Source of the DNA: Spirodela intermedia
Taxonomy: Eukaryota > Streptophyta > Magnoliopsida > Alismatales > Araceae
DNA length: 64,000 nucleotides
NCBI GenBank assembly: GCA_902729315.2
Contig: LR746278.1
Span: 3,233,501 to 3,297,500, forward strand
Direction of reading: 5' to 3'
The notes under the pieces were generated by a model that saw nothing but the letters and a program-made list of their open reading frames with translations, was not told the DNA's origin and did not search any database. A program made the position numbers and the translations under genes. Below, in pieces: positions 36,838-50,665 of the stretch; within the stretch, counting starts at the first letter, position 1, and every line of letters starts with the position of its first letter.

Positions 36838-39800
36838 GTAGAGCAGATATCTCATGGCTTGAGGAGGTGAGATGGTGTCAACCCCACCTAGGAAATATGA
36901 ACAATTGAGATTAGTGAATCTAATTTTTGGTTTCTGTCCGGGTTGGATTGTGTGAGGAGATGGTTCTCTTCATATAATATTTCTTGAACTGTATGATGGT
37001 ATTAAATATTTTATCAATAAATATTTTTTCTAGTATGCAAACCATGAAATAGTATAACATCCATCACAGCATTGTCACTCTAAAGAGATAAGTGTAGACA
37101 TGTGACTAGTCTAAACTTTTAATGGATCAAAAAAATTCATGCTCTCTGAAAGATTAAACCAGGCATGAAAAATAATACATTCTCAACATCTTGGCGGCAT
37201 AATTGAAATTTGTACTGTAATAATGAAAACATGTCTATATGAAAATCTGTTAACTCCTAATTCGTTTCCTTAATCATTGAAACACAAAATTTAAGCCTTG
37301 AAAACAAACAATCGTAATTACGATAAAACATGTACTAGGGTGCAAATTTTTGTTTCCATCTGTACAAATTTATTAAAACATCAATATAGGTTGAAGGCCT
37401 AAAATACATTCTTATCGTCTCTGAAAACTAGACTAATTCAAGCCTAGTAAGGCTGTAGAGGAATTCACATAATACATTGTAATGTACTTGTTCAGGAGAT
37501 GGTCTAGGCTACATAAGCAAAATTTGACTCCTTAATGTTACATATTTGTGGTTTATCTGGTCAATAATTTAAAGGCTGTATCCAACCAAGTTTTTTGAAG
37601 GTAGCATCTTTGATCTTCTATTGATGACCGTCCTTCTAAATCATATGAATCTAGTTGATCCCGTATACTCTTCAAGATAGTGAAATATTATGCAATCATC
37701 ATCATTCCTCATTTTATCTTGCAAATATTATTGTTCAATTGGTAGTGATGATTCATATCATATTTTTTATCATACATTGCCTCTAGAGTCCACATCCCTA
37801 ATCAATGTTCTTATGTATAATCACTTGTACCAACTAAATTTAACAACAATGACATAACATAATTATGGGGAATAAGACTTTGTAATGTGGGTCTGTAATT
37901 AGAGGCTTAACACTTAAAAAAAAATATTCAATTTTTTCAGACATTCAATATATAAACATCTAACACAGATAGAAACGAAAACAAGCAAATAGAAAATGGT
38001 TGTGAAAGTAGACAAAAATGAAAGCCAATTCTTACAGAAAATCAAACAATCTTTTACTAAGTTATTCTATCATTGTTTGTAATCTATTATAGATCTAATG
38101 GGTATAAAAACTTCTGATTTATGGCAAAAAGGGGACCATTTTCCATCCTCCTTTTCAGGTGACAAATAGTAGTGCTATTCTAGTTCTTCAGTGATTTCTC
38201 ATGCCATCTTGGTTAGAAGTCTGATTTTTACTTTGTTTCTAACTCGTTTCCTTAATTCATTTAGGTGATAGGTAAATGAATTGAGGAAATTATTGATTTC
38301 TTGGATTTTACTTCAGGATTTTGTCCAAATTATGCATCCATGCATCCCCAATGTCAAAGGAGAAAACTTTTAATTTTTGATCTTTTTATACTTCATTCTT
38401 TACATTTTTGAGTTTGAAAAGTTCTACTTTCGTTTATGAATTTATTCATGCATCATAAATTCATTGTTTTGCCAAAAAATTAAATTCATCCTTTATTTAT
38501 TTTAAATATATTTTAATTTATTTTCATTGATATTTTATTGTGTTTAATCAATGTTAAAATTCTTTATGATCCCTATTTCTTCTAGTTTCAAGTCTATTTT
38601 TGTGTATTTTTTTAAATAAATAATTCGTTTCTCCATTGGTGAGTTCTCCCACTAGTGGAGCCTTTTTTCTCTCCCTTCATGCCCTATTCTCTCTCCACCC
38701 CTATTTTCTTTATTATATTTGAATTAGGTTAATTCATTTTTATTATTATTCTCTTACAGATTAGTAATTTGATAGAGACAAGTCAAAGCTGTAGGTAGTA
38801 TTGGCTGATTTAGCACAAGACATCTGTCCTATTCCCACTCCCATTATTTCTTTGATTTTATTTATATTTCGAGTTATTTAGAGAATAAAAAATTATAATC
38901 ATTTTTCACTTGATTATTGTAAGTGAATTCAGTTTTATAAGCTTTAAATTTGAAATTTCTTAATACATTGACTAAGAGATGATCATATTACTATACTCAC
39001 TTCTATATAGACAATATTTTGGCTACACATCTGATCCTTGCTCTAAATCCTGTTTTATCTTTCCCAGTATAGCATATACTTGCACCTCTTCAGCTATCTT
39101 CTTGATATGCAATGGGACATTAGCATTGCATAAGTCATGCTTCTAAGCCATATTAAGAGTTCATCTCCATTTCAAATTTTAACTAGTCTCGCAAGGCCAA
39201 TACCATAGTGGTTGTCATTGTAGTCTTGAGACCTTGGAAAATCCACTACGTGTTCATTCCAAAATAAGGAATTCTTCTTTAATTGTTGAGTCAATTATCA
39301 TCAGATCGACCCATAATTTGCAAAATGATCAATGCCTTGGTGAAGGGGTAGCTCTATAGTTAGTTTGAACGCCTCTACCTATTTAGTCATGAGTTAATGT
39401 ACTGTTGTTAATTGTGTTCTTGTGATTGTCACCTCAAATTATTGATGTTATGTACTTCAATGATGACTCTCTACTTTTTGTTGTAGTTCTCTAGTTAATG
39501 ACTTCAAAAACATGGGAAATTTGGGCAAGCTTGGGTCTACTTCTAATACACTTTCATTGTTGTCCATAGTGTCCTCATATAATCTTGTCCATAGTGAGTT
39601 CAGTAGTTCCCAGCATGGTCAACTATTTCAAACTTTGGATCAGATCTATGCTGCCCAATGAGATAGATAGATAGATAGTCCTCAGCCATCCCTACATTTC
39701 GACGATGATGCATTTGCTTATCCATTCCCTTTGACCAACACTCTAATGCCCTTGACCACTTTCTAGTTGGTGGCTGACATCCAAATTTGTTTCAGTTCTT

Positions 39801-39972
39801 CACTTAACTTGCATGAAGTAAACTTATGGGTTGCCCCACAATTGATTTACGGAGTGTGAGTCTGCCCAGATCTCTAGTTTTAATCCTTTGATGAAACTAC
39901 TCTCCAGCACTTACTCCATAAGTTCTTCCATATATGATGATGATAGAGTGAAATTTATTATGATGTAACTCA

Positions 39973-40026
<54 letters not shown>

Positions 40027-41635
40027 TTACATCAAAATTTAAAATTTTCATATATTTAATTTACATTTTATGACAATCATTTTATGGGAAGAAATCAAGA
40101 ATGTATGCTTGAAACCAAACATTTTAAGAATTTTCTACCATATTCTTCACATCTTCCTGATTTTTTGTCAATCTAACATATCAATTCAAGATTTGAAACC
40201 TCGAGAATTATTATAACTATGTCATTCAGTCCTTGGAAGTATCAAATCATCAATTAGAGACATGGAAGATCCCCTACATAAAGATTAGCAAAAGCCAATG
40301 AGAGACTAGAAGAGCAGAGAGAGAAATGAAAGAAATTACCAATAGTTGAGAAGTGAGCAAGACATATCATGAAGCTTCTGAAAGCTCAATCATATTATTA
40401 ATGACTGTGGTTAAGATGGGGATAAAATCTTATTGGAGGAAATTATGCTGCACCGCCTTGGCACAAACAAAACCCACTGAAACTAGTTTTTTCACCAAAT
40501 TTTGACTTATATTTTTGCACCAGTTGGAGCCTATATATCCCCCCAAACATGTTACGAACAGGGGAGAGGATTAGAGAGAGATTAATCACCCTTAATTTTT
40601 TCTTTCTCAACCAAGAGTCCTGATGAACAGGGCGTATATATATCCCTCATTTCTCTTTCAGTTTGCTGTATGTTTTGACTAAAAACTTTACCCGTGATTC
40701 TTGAAGTCGTTGGGAGACAGCTAAGGATTGAAGGAAGCCTTTAAACCTTTTCATACCTAAATTTTTACTCAACCAATTTCTTTTTGCACTCTTAAGATCT
40801 TCCAGGTGTTAGACAAGAGAAGACAAAGTTTTAGTGCAATTATTTGACTTCTGAATAAGTTTGGTGCTTTCTCTTTCAATTTCTTCGCTGCATGATTGCT
40901 GCCCTTGGGTGAGAACAGTCATACGATGGGGATCTAGTAATTTAAAACACATATTCTATATTTCTTTATTGATTTCATACATGTTTTCTCTCCTGCATTT
41001 GGTGTTCAACTTCTCGGTGACACCTTAGAAGTATTTCGCAAACCACTCTCATTTCGTACTCGTTTTGCTTCCTGTTTATTTCTTTTGATAGTAAACTCAT
41101 TTATTAATCTTTAGAAAAAAAATTATATCTTTATATCTTAAAAAAAAATCAATTAAATTACTGAAGCTTCTGTCCCACTGACTAACTTTGTCAGGCAACC
41201 TTTTTACCTTCTTTTGATCGAATCTTTTATTTGCAAATAGCGAGGGATCTGATTCTCTGTTCCAATAGATTGTGAAACATCAGAATTCAGTCTGGATTCA
41301 AAGAGTTTGAATCAAACAACATTTCCAACAGTTTGGGTGGTTAACTAAGTGTTGGTCAACCTGTGAATAAATATTTACTCAAATTTTACTGTAAATAGTC
41401 CCCTGATGATCCGATTGTCTCCATCCTTGTGGATCAACCTGACAACCACTATTATTAATGATTAATTCGCAAGGAACTCGGCATATAGATATCTTAGTTT
41501 GAAAGCTTACCTTAAAATCACTAAGATGCACTAGTTGGCATAATTTCAAAATCACTCTTGAATTCTACCTACATCTTATGTTACTTGATATCCATAAACC
41601 GCTCACATCCACTTCTAGAGGTTTTAGTGACTATT
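36838..41635. other. Intergenic, AT-rich, no gene seen
   Basis: About 4.8 kb lacks any convincing open frame. It contains the (AT)n at 39976-40022 and a short GATA repeat at about 39660. I considered minus-strand Ty3/gypsy homology at 39.2-39.9 kb and could not support it. The region separates the two units of the MADS duplication. Confidence 0.4.
39976..40022. repeat. (AT)n microsatellite, about 23 repeats
   Basis: This is an uninterrupted run of AT dinucleotides in AT-rich flank. Confidence 0.98.
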
Positions 41636-42776
41636 CTACTTTTACATGTACTGAAGGTTTTGGTACTCAATTCTCATATTTGTTATTTAATTAAAGCCAT
41701 GATTCATCTATCACGAAAATGCATGTACTTTTTGTACAAGAGGGAGAAAAATAATGAACATCGAAAGCCTATGAGGCCAAAATCTTAGTGACAGTTTGGA
41801 ATTCTAATCACCATTTGAGTAATGAACAGTTTTTAGTGAATCCATTAAGACGTTTAATAAATAATAAAGGAATATCTTTTCATTGAAACAAACTGAAATC
41901 TCATGTGATTAATCATATTACTGATTTTACCATTTTGTTTTGGAAAATTAGTTGGACCCCAAAGTCTGAACAGGATCCTATCCTTTCATTCATCAAGAAC
42001 AAATGAGATTGAGATCCGTCGAACATAGACTACTATCAAGCAGGAGCTCAGTTTTTCTCCTTTCATCGAGAACCCAATCACAGAATCAATCAGTCCAATA
42101 ATCGTTCCTTCCATCTGAATGTACTATGCACTCATGCCTGCTCCAAAAAAAATAAAAAATAGTTGATAGCTGTAAATCAAGTATAAATCTTTAATGAATG
42201 AATGCTATGCTCATCAGTAACACATTATTAGCAATTGTTTGGTTGTTTTACTTGCAATTTATAGAGGGCTTTATTATTGGAAGTTCTAAGGGCCTAAAGC
42301 ATCAAATGTAAGCAGACGATGAACTTGCATTTAGAGCAATTGGTCGTCAAAAATGATGACAAATGGTGAGCTCATTTCCACGTGGCCTTTAGCTAAATCT
42401 GTATCTCTTCTCTTTGAATGGTCATTGAGCAGCTAAATTCTACTTTCAATGGAATGACCCCTTACCATCCTTGGCTCTCAGGCATGGTAAGTTCTTGAAT
42501 TTAGTAGGATATTCTCTAAAATGTCCAGATTTCTAATGGCTGGCTGATAGTCCTCTCAAATCAAGCCAGACAACATTGTGTTCTCGGTCAAGCTAAACCC
42601 GGTGGTAAGAGGAGTTTCTTTCTAGCCAGACAACATCTGTTTCCTTTGAAGTTACTCACAAGTGATCCTCGGTGAGAGTCTTCACAAGAAAAATGTGGGC
42701 CAGAGCACGGCGGACTGTTGACAGTATAAGCCTCATAATTCAAATCAAGAAGTGAGATGAGTCTCTGAAGGTAGCC
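41636..42776 (+). repeat. Upstream DNA shared with 34505-35830 (tandem duplication, unit 2)
   Basis: This is the second copy of the duplicated MADS upstream segment. It ends at the ATG of the truncated MADS copy at 42777. The offset between units is about 6.95-7.1 kb, and small indels account for the range. Confidence 0.75.
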
Positions 42777-42960
42777 ATGGAGGATCCACGAATGAACCAC
42801 CATTCCCCCTTCCCTTTGGCGCAAGACAGACATGCCGGGGGAGTACTGACTTCCGGGAAGAAGATCAAGATTCGGTGGCTAGAGGACGATGCTCGAGGGT
42901 AGGTTATCCTGAAGATGAGGAGGAGCTGTATCCCTTACAAGGCTAGAGGAGGGTAGGCTT
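42777..42960 (+). pseudogene. Truncated MADS-box pseudogene
   Basis: It keeps the start (MEDPRMN, as in the intact gene) and reads KKIKIRWLEDDARG, then a stop at 42900-42902 in the middle of the MADS box. The next codons still resemble the basic helix (ILKMRRSCIPYKA), after which homology ends. An internal deletion removed part of the Pro-rich leader. At most a 41-residue peptide could be made. Confidence 0.85.
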
Positions 42961-43870
42961 TTGACACCCTAGAGTGTAAGCCTCAACAAAGGTTGCATAT
43001 CTCATCATCCATGACATTATTGTCTCTTACAAAGGCATTACTGGATACATTGTGTTCTCAATCATTGTACATGCACATGTGATATGTGTAGTCATTGTGT
43101 GAGCTAGTGTCCTCAACTGATGTGTGACCACCTATGTAGTAAACGCTTGTGGCGTCTTGATTGTTGAGGGCACCTATGGCGTGATCAACAAAGTGTAACA
43201 GTTGCTAGAACGAAGATTCTTAGCAGAAAAAAGTACTAGAATGTAAGCAGGCAAATATAAAATGATATTCTTAAAAGGAATATAGATTTAATAAACCCTG
43301 GGCTTTTTATGTTCATAAGAAAGCGATCTAAGGACTAACAATAGGAACACAAGGATGAGAATTGGATAAAAGGCAAAACCCTAGAGTGGGTGGGATGGGT
43401 AAGAGCAACTTTCAACCACCATCTCTCACTACAATGAAATTGCAAAAGACTCTCTAGACCTAAGGAAGTAATAATTTTAAGTAGATATGCAAAAAAAAAA
43501 AAAAAAAAAGGAAGCAATAATGTCTTATCAGAGCCCATTGAGTATCATTGTTTTAGCCACCTCTCCAAATGTCGCCCACTTCCTGTCCAAAGTCAGCGCA
43601 TCAGGTCCTAGAGAAAAAAAAAAAAGCCTTCAGCAAAGCACCAAAGCCTCCTCCAGGACTGCAGAATCCAACCATGTTAGGCCACCATACAAGAGGAGGA
43701 TAGAATCGAAGTCACAAAATATACAGCCTGCTCAAACGGGATGGCCCAGATATCATCATCCTTCTCCTCCACCAAAACTTTGATCTTTGATCAGCTAGCT
43801 ACCTCTGCCATTTATACACGGAATCACTGCCTCATGAAGGTTTCCTGACTCGATCAGTCAAAGCGATCAG
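42961..43870. other. Intergenic / 3' flank of HSP70-17
   Basis: No gene is supported. An A run lies at 43488-43508 and another at about 43613-43625. The part next to 43870 is likely the 3' UTR of the minus-strand HSP70-17 gene. A plus-strand open frame here starts in the A run and is not credible. Confidence 0.45.
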
Positions 43871-43979
43871 TCAAAGCTCATCGTGGGCCTCCGCACCCGG
43901 CGAGCCAGCACCAGACGGGTCTCCCGCTGCCTCTGGTTTTGAGTCCTCTGAGGCATCGGCACTCTGTTGCTGGTGCTGG

Positions 43980-44015
<36 letters not shown>

Positions 44016-47000
44016 TTCTGCGATTCCTCCTTGGCGGCTGGCTTCTCAATCTTTGGCCTCGGCTTCGGTATCCTGTTCACCCCCGCCACCTGTGTAGAAA
44101 GATGAATCTCTCCCCTGCTTCATGAAGGCACACGGAGGTGGTCGGACAAGGAGAGAAGGGGACGAGAGGCTTACCTTGCTCTGAAGACTTTGGGTTTTCT
44201 CATAAACCTCGGATGATGAGAAGGCGGGTGTTACAGAGGCAGGGGTCCTAGAGTGACACAAATATGAGTGATCCATATATACATATATTAAATATATGCA
44301 TATGCGCAGATGATATGAAATCTATAAGTAAGATAATAGTACGCTTTCTGAAGGCTCTCCTTGACATCCAACCAGCTCCCGAGTCTTTCTGCCTCGCTGC
44401 GGACCTGCAGAATAGAGGTCAATGGTGAGCAACGGTGGAGGAGGACAACATTGAGCAACCAGTTCTCGGCTGAGAACGGAGGGGGAGAGAGAGGAGTATC
44501 ATTCGTACCTCGTCCACTCTGGACTTTGGAAGCCACGGCTTGTTCTCCTCCCAATCACGGATGATCTACCAGGATGTTAAGGATGGGTGAGAAGAATAAA
44601 CCAGACGTCACAAGATTGCACCTTTCTCGAGTAATACATAGGAGGGAAAGATCACTGCTGGGCTATATCTATTTACCTTCGGGATCTCACTGAGATAGCT
44701 TCGAGCGTGTTCACAGGCCACTGGTCGTGAGGAGAGCTCTGTCAGTCTGCAAGAAAGAGGTCTTTTTTAGTGGGGGGACTGGTCTTCTTCATTTCGGTGA
44801 AAAGAAAGGAAGGTGCACCACCTGAAGAATATTGGGTCCCCGATGGCTTTCAGGGAGTTGAGGCGGTCTTTGAATTCATCTGCTGGGGCGTCCTCGCCGT
44901 CCATATACAGCCATTCTTGCACCTAGACCAGCAGAAAATATTAAATCAGAGGATTTTCATTGGACGGATGCTGCCACCTGGCGTGAAACCAGTGATATCA
45001 AAGCTCCCTACCTCTTCAAGCCTCTCTGCAAAGGATTTTCGCTCCCGATCTGTAGAAACTTTCTCCAGCTCCGAAGTTTCGTCCATCTGCCAGCAGCAAT
45101 AGAAAAAACAGGAAGTAAGACGACTGCTGAATCAAATGCTATTATGGGTCCTACTGATGATAGATGGTGGCACTGATGAATCAAATATGAGAAGCATTTC
45201 GGTATGTATATCTTCTCAAAGTCCGAAAAATATATACAATTCAGGGAACAAGACGTTTTGACTAAGGCGGGAAGAAGGATTTATAAACAGATGAATTTGT
45301 TAAGGGATAAGGCAGAAAAAGTGCAGCGATGCTCCAGTCCCAGATAAAGCAGGGGGGCTTCAAACCTTCTCTTTAGTGGAGTATATGTAACCTTCCAGAT
45401 TGTTTTTCAGTTCTGCCGTGCGCCTTCTCTCAGAGTCCTTTCGATCAAGCATCTCCAATCTGATCTTAGCTTCAGAATAAGATTCTGTAGAGAGTACTAC
45501 TTCGGGCCCCGCAGTTTTGTCCATTATCTGCACACCTCACCGAAAAAAGATGTTTTCCATAAATAAATTAAGATGAAGGAAAAGAGGCAATTATTCTACT
45601 GCTATATATAATGTATATACGCTTTCAGAGCTTGTTACCTTCAGGGGAACTCGAAAGGTACGCTTCTTCAATTTTTTCTCCATAGATACCTCAACAATGG
45701 GCTGTGTTTCATTTGCATTTGATGGGCTATCAACCTTGCCTTGACCATCTGAGTTTTCCCTGATCTCCTCAGTACTGTTTCCAGAGCTCACATCAGCAGT
45801 CGAATTCAACTCACTAACGGTTGCGTTTTCCAGAGTCAAATTCTTCTTGGGAACCTCGATCCACTCAAAGTACTCGATGACAGCCTCTGCTCGGTCTAAT
45901 GAAATGACACCACTTCTGCTCAGAGAAAAGTGCAGATTTGCCTTGATAGGAGATGACAGATTCTTGGTCGAATACCTAGCAAAGGCATTATAGATCAATG
46001 TCAGCAATCTCACTCCCTACTGATATGAAGGTGTTAACTACTGAAAGGATCACAAAACTCACTTCTCACTTGCATCTGTCAGGCCAGACACCCCATACTG
46101 TGTAAATTTGTGAGAAGAAACCCCTCGTGGAAGCAAATCCGTCTTCTCATAACCAAGTGAGACTTCAAAATCTTTGCTGTGTTTAATAGACTTGAAGGCC
46201 TACACATGTATAGTCAGCATAGAACTGAAAGACTAATAGAAAACTAGAGGGTCAAACGGGAAACGACTAGTTACCTTGCTAGGGAGCTTCTTCATCCGCG
46301 GCACAAGTGACTGTTCAGACCTTTCATCTTCACTAAGATCAGGGCCATCTAACTGAATCACAAATCCGTAAGAGGAACCGTCTATCATCCCAAGCTTGCG
46401 GTTCAACTTGATGCCATCGCTTATGTTCGCAGCATGGAGTGCTGCACCAAGCACTATAGCCTCATCAGCATCTAGATGCTTGCCTAGTTCCTTTTTCCCT
46501 AGAAATTCTTGTAGCTTAGCCTGCCAACAGGATGAATAATTAGATTAACCTCTTGATCAACAATGTCAAAGAAAAATTGCACACCAAGATGATGAAATTT
46601 CATGATATAACATGAAAAGAAATTCTGTGGTGTATTACAAATACTTCACTAATTGCTGGTTAATCTGACATGATCTAACTTCGAAAGTACACAAAGACAA
46701 ATGCGTAGGCTGCAGAACCCAAATATGGGAATTCTATAGAGACACGTCCATGTAAAACTCTCTCAGACATGAAATCCGAGACACATCATATTTCAGTTAC
46801 AGTTTCGAAGAAACTGATAGAAAGCCAATCATAGGATTCTTAAAGCATGCACTCACAATGGATCAGATCCAGGATTAGGACATCCTTCAAAAGCCCAACT
46901 CTGCATGTTAGAACTCATACCTTTATGGATCAGGTGATGCAATATATTGACATAGACTGGTCGACAATCCACTTTCAGGTTATACACAGACAGATTTTTC

Positions 47001-50000
47001 AGCAAGTACTCGTTGGGATATTCAACAAACACTCATATAGGCTTAGCGAAATTTCCTATGTGTGTATATGTATATATATACATATTACATCTTTTATTTT
47101 AATTTTTATGCGAGAAAAACTCTAGACTAAGCAATTTTAAATATATAGTGCTGCATGAACGCCCATTTATTTTCCAAGGTGAATTAAATTGTTTTCAGTA
47201 ATCCAATCGAGAGGTATCAGTAAGACATGACATGGTTAAGAAATTTCAGTCAAATGTCAAGCAACAACATGTATCTGACTTTGTTGTTGGGAAAATATCT
47301 AATGGTCTGAAGATAGGCTTGCTGATCACATGTAGAGATTGATGAAACCACCACAGAGAATGGGACCTATATTCAACAATACGAGATAAAAGTTGATCCT
47401 TCGCTGGGGGATCAATTATAGCATGAACATCATGGACTCTATAGTAGAGAAGTTCCTGAAGTCGGATTAAACTTTCAGGTAGGTTAAGCATCACTAGAGA
47501 AGCAGATCAGTGAATACTGATTAGTCAAACACTCGAACCAAAAAAAATAGAGATGCCTTGTCGTAAACAACCATTTACATCCAAAAAGCTGCAGAAATTG
47601 ATCTTTGACGAAAACTCTCCACAGACAGGTAAAGAATTTAAAGAACACTTGTGTGAGTGAAAGTATCTAAACTAGAATTAGGAACTTTCTTGTGGAAGGT
47701 GGCTATCAGCTCCCAGAGAACTGAAATAAATATGAGACAGTAGCCTGAGTATTACAGTCAATTGCAATGGCTGTCAACACTTGATAGTTGTGAGATAGTT
47801 TGGTGGTTGATGGCAAAAGGATTAGACATTGGATATCAGACAATGATCAATTGAAGTCTAAAAAACGGTATTTTTTTGCTCGTTTAGTCCAAGGAAACAT
47901 TTCGATGAAGATTTTTCCGGAAATTTCATGGATCATGTTCGAGAAAAGAACTGAAGTTTAAAGTTGAGGCATAACCCTACAATTTTGAATTATAGTTCGT
48001 TAAATATGTTTTTCTGAACTAGTCACTCCTAATACATAACTAAAAAATAAACCAAGTTACAAATCCCTTAAGCATGAAAGATCATAACTCAACAACCCGA
48101 CTGAATTCAATCATTAAGACATATTGAGTTCATTTTCAGTCATTTCAACTTTCCGTTTTAATAGCAGCACAAAAAACTCTGTGGTCAATGAGATGAAAGG
48201 TTTTCTTTATTATCTAGAATAATTATACCTCCGCAAGGATTATACAGGCAACCTACACCAGTTATATCAGTTACAATATACCATATTTTGACTTTGACAG
48301 TCCAGCATTGAAGTGATTCATTTCCTTGATAATTATATTGGATGGAACCTCAAGTAAATGAAACATGCAGATGTTATAATCTTCTATACTGCTAGTATAC
48401 TGATACGTCAAATCAAGTAGCATGAACACTTTCGCAACTATAATTTTTAGCATAAAATGCTATGCAACTAGAGAATCAATAGAAATATCAATATAAATGA
48501 TACCTGTAATTTTGGCACACGAGTTGCTCCGCCAATTAGTTCCACTGCATCTATTTCATCAAGTTTCAAACCCGAATGCTCAAGTACCTCTTTTACTGGA
48601 ACTACTGCCTGCTCCATGATATCTGAACAAAGTTCTTCGAATTTCTCACGAGTTATTGTGCTCCTGGTAATACAAATAATTATTCAGATTATTGTTTAGT
48701 TACATGAGAGGACTTCAAAACTCTGTGATGGCATTATTAAACAATCTTGAGCGGCAAGAACCTTAAAATCCTCTAATCTCTTCTGAGTTATTATTTTAGC
48801 GACATGATGCTTGATCTGGTACTAGCTGGGCTGTGGCTGGGTGTATTCTGGGCCAGGGGTGTTCCTACTGTGACATATTTTATGGTCAAGTACATAAAAC
48901 TGTAGAGTATGGTGGTGTAGATAGTGATACAAGAAGTCACCAAATGTCAAACTCAGCCAATTCCGTTTAAGGAATAAAAGTCCACTTTTCTAATAAGGGA
49001 AGGCATAAATGACGTACGAAGCAGTTAAAACGATGTGATCATAACTGATCATACAGGACCACCAGAGGACAAAAACCTGAGAGGATCTAGATGTCAATAT
49101 TTTGAATGCCATGAATGTTTTAAGCAAAGGAACAAGAACTGGGCAGGAACATACTTTAAAGACCGTACTGCATATCAGTTCTAAGTGGATACTAGACTAC
49201 TACGGAACCTTTCAGATTCGGCTAAGATTGACTTACTTAAAGTCATGATCATCGTAGAGAGATTCGACGGATATTGGAGCCGCAGTGTTTGCACTTAAAA
49301 TTTCCTTTGTACGCTTGACCTGCTTCTTTAATTTAGCCATAGCCTTGGGGGACTTCCTGACATCAAAACTGTTGCCTAGTTTTTTATTAAACTCGTCAGC
49401 AAAATGCTCGACAAGACGTGATTCCATAGTCATTCCACCGAGTTCAGTATTCCATCTGACATCTTTAACCTGAAACGATCAAAGTATAAAAAATATTAAG
49501 ACGTCTACTCTGGAAAAGGCGAGACTTGAAGACCATCAGCCATAGAGGTGCCCTTTTATTCAGGTCTCATTTCAACCGGGCATAATAACATATTACGGCC
49601 ACTTTTAAGTTCTCCGTTCTCGATACTACCACGCCATAATAATAAAATTTCATCGACCACTTTTAAGGAAGATATAAACAAGAAAGAAAACTATAAACAA
49701 GGAGAGAATCGCTTACCTGAAACTGATTAACCGAGATCGTCTTGCCGTACTCCTTCGCCTTGTACGAAGAAAAATAAACCAACGCAGCGTAAGTACTACC
49801 TGAGCCCATGTCATAGAAAATGACATGTCTCGACTCATTGCTGAAGTCCTTGTCGATGCCATACTGCAATGCAGCACCAGCATGCTCATTGATAAGGCCC
49901 AGCAATTTGATCCCAGCAAGCTGCGCCGCCTGCATCACTGCCTTCCTCTCAGCCTGACCAAAGAAGGCTGGCACGGTGATCACCGCATCCAATACTGGAA

Positions 50001-50487
50001 CTTTCGCTTGGGACTCCGCGAGGTTCTTGGCGTAGGCGAGGATCATCGCCAGCAGCTCCTCCGTTGAATACACGGTCGCGTTTCCATCGTCAGTCCGGAT
50101 CCCTGCGGCCCCCCTCGAGTCCTCCACCAGATCGAAGGATTGGTACGCGGCCTCCACCTTCCCTCTAACACACCCGTGTGGTTTGCCTACCATGTCCCGG
50201 ACGGAGGAGTACACCTTCTCCGGGTACCGAGCGGCGATCCCAGCGGCCTCCTCGCCGACCAGGCGCTGGCCCCCGCTGAACGCAACCAGCGCCGGGGACT
50301 TGCGCTTAGACATCTCATTGATGGCAACGGAGATCGGGGGCTGCCCCGGCTTCAGGTTGACGACGGCCACTTTTAGCCACTCTGATCCTAGATCTATGCT
50401 TGCGACGGCGGATTCCGCAACGGGAGCCGACGTCATCATCACCGCCAGCACTACCAGGAGCCATCCGGCGGCCGCCGCCGGCCTCAT
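43871..50487 (-). CDS. HSP70-17: Heat shock 70 kDa protein 17 (ER-lumenal GRP170/HYOU1 type), 14 exons, complete
   Basis: Exons: 50487-49717, 49469-49237, 48663-48504, 46520-46275, 46199-46063, 45975-45639, 45527-45366, 45086-45012, 44922-44822, 44746-44677, 44565-44509, 44404-44343, 44247-44175, 44089-43871. All introns are GT-AG. The joined frame is 2703 nt, 900 residues. The product is an ER-lumenal HSP110/GRP170-class chaperone, known in the family as a nucleotide exchange factor for BiP and a holdase. Signal peptide about 1-27; ATPase phosphate motif IDLGSEWLKV (31-40); VPAFFGQAERKAVMQAA in exon 1; adenosine motif ELIGGATRVPKLQ ending at 388; DADEAIVLGAALHAAN at 405. Exon 6 encodes a loop with clustered N-glycosylation sequons (NLT, NAT, NST, NST, NET). 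The C-terminal helical region ends in polyglutamine and HDEL (897-900). The start is the first ATG in frame and begins the signal peptide. Confidence 0.96.
43980..44012 (-). repeat. CAG/CTG repeat encoding polyglutamine in HSP70-17
   Basis: A nearly pure CTG run on the plus strand (CAG on the coding strand) encodes ten Gln, then HQHQQQ, at residues 855-870, just before the acidic tail and HDEL. Tri-nucleotide length change would keep the frame. Confidence 0.95.
47160..47600 (+). repeat. Intronic segment repeated at 25680-26160
   Basis: It lies inside the roughly 2-kb intron 3 of HSP70-17 (46521-48503). It is the partner of the 25.7 kb segment. No coding potential is seen. Confidence 0.65.
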
Positions 50488-50616
50488 ACCTCCTCCTACG
50501 CCGCCGTTCCGCAGCCGATGATCCTCCTCGAGAGCGAGAGGCCGCCTCCGAGTTTCCTCCGCCGAGAACGGGAAAGAAGAACCGGACGACTCTCTCAAGA
50601 ACCGCGAGCTTCCAAG

Positions 50617-50624
50617 GTTTTATA
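50617..50624 (-). promoter_or_regulatory. TATA box of HSP70-17
   Basis: The minus strand reads AAAAAATATAAAACC here, 130 bp upstream of the ATG. That predicts a leader of about 100 nt. A second TATAAACTG word lies just upstream (about 50634-50642). Confidence 0.55.
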
Positions 50625-50665
50625 TTTTTTCCACAGTTTATATGCCCCCTCTCACGCCAAAAAAA

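Noticed and set aside
39000-39950. Possible minus-strand Ty3/gypsy remnant
   Set aside because: A few phrases looked suggestive, but no conserved catalytic or zinc motif could be read in order.
43487-43783. 98-codon plus-strand frame beginning MQKKKKKK
   Set aside because: It starts in an A run and lies opposite the 3' flank of HSP70-17. No domain was seen.
50488-50598. Upstream in-frame extension of HSP70-17 by 37 codons
   Set aside because: The extension begins with TTG, not ATG, and would bury the signal peptide. The first ATG at 50487 fits the ER protein.
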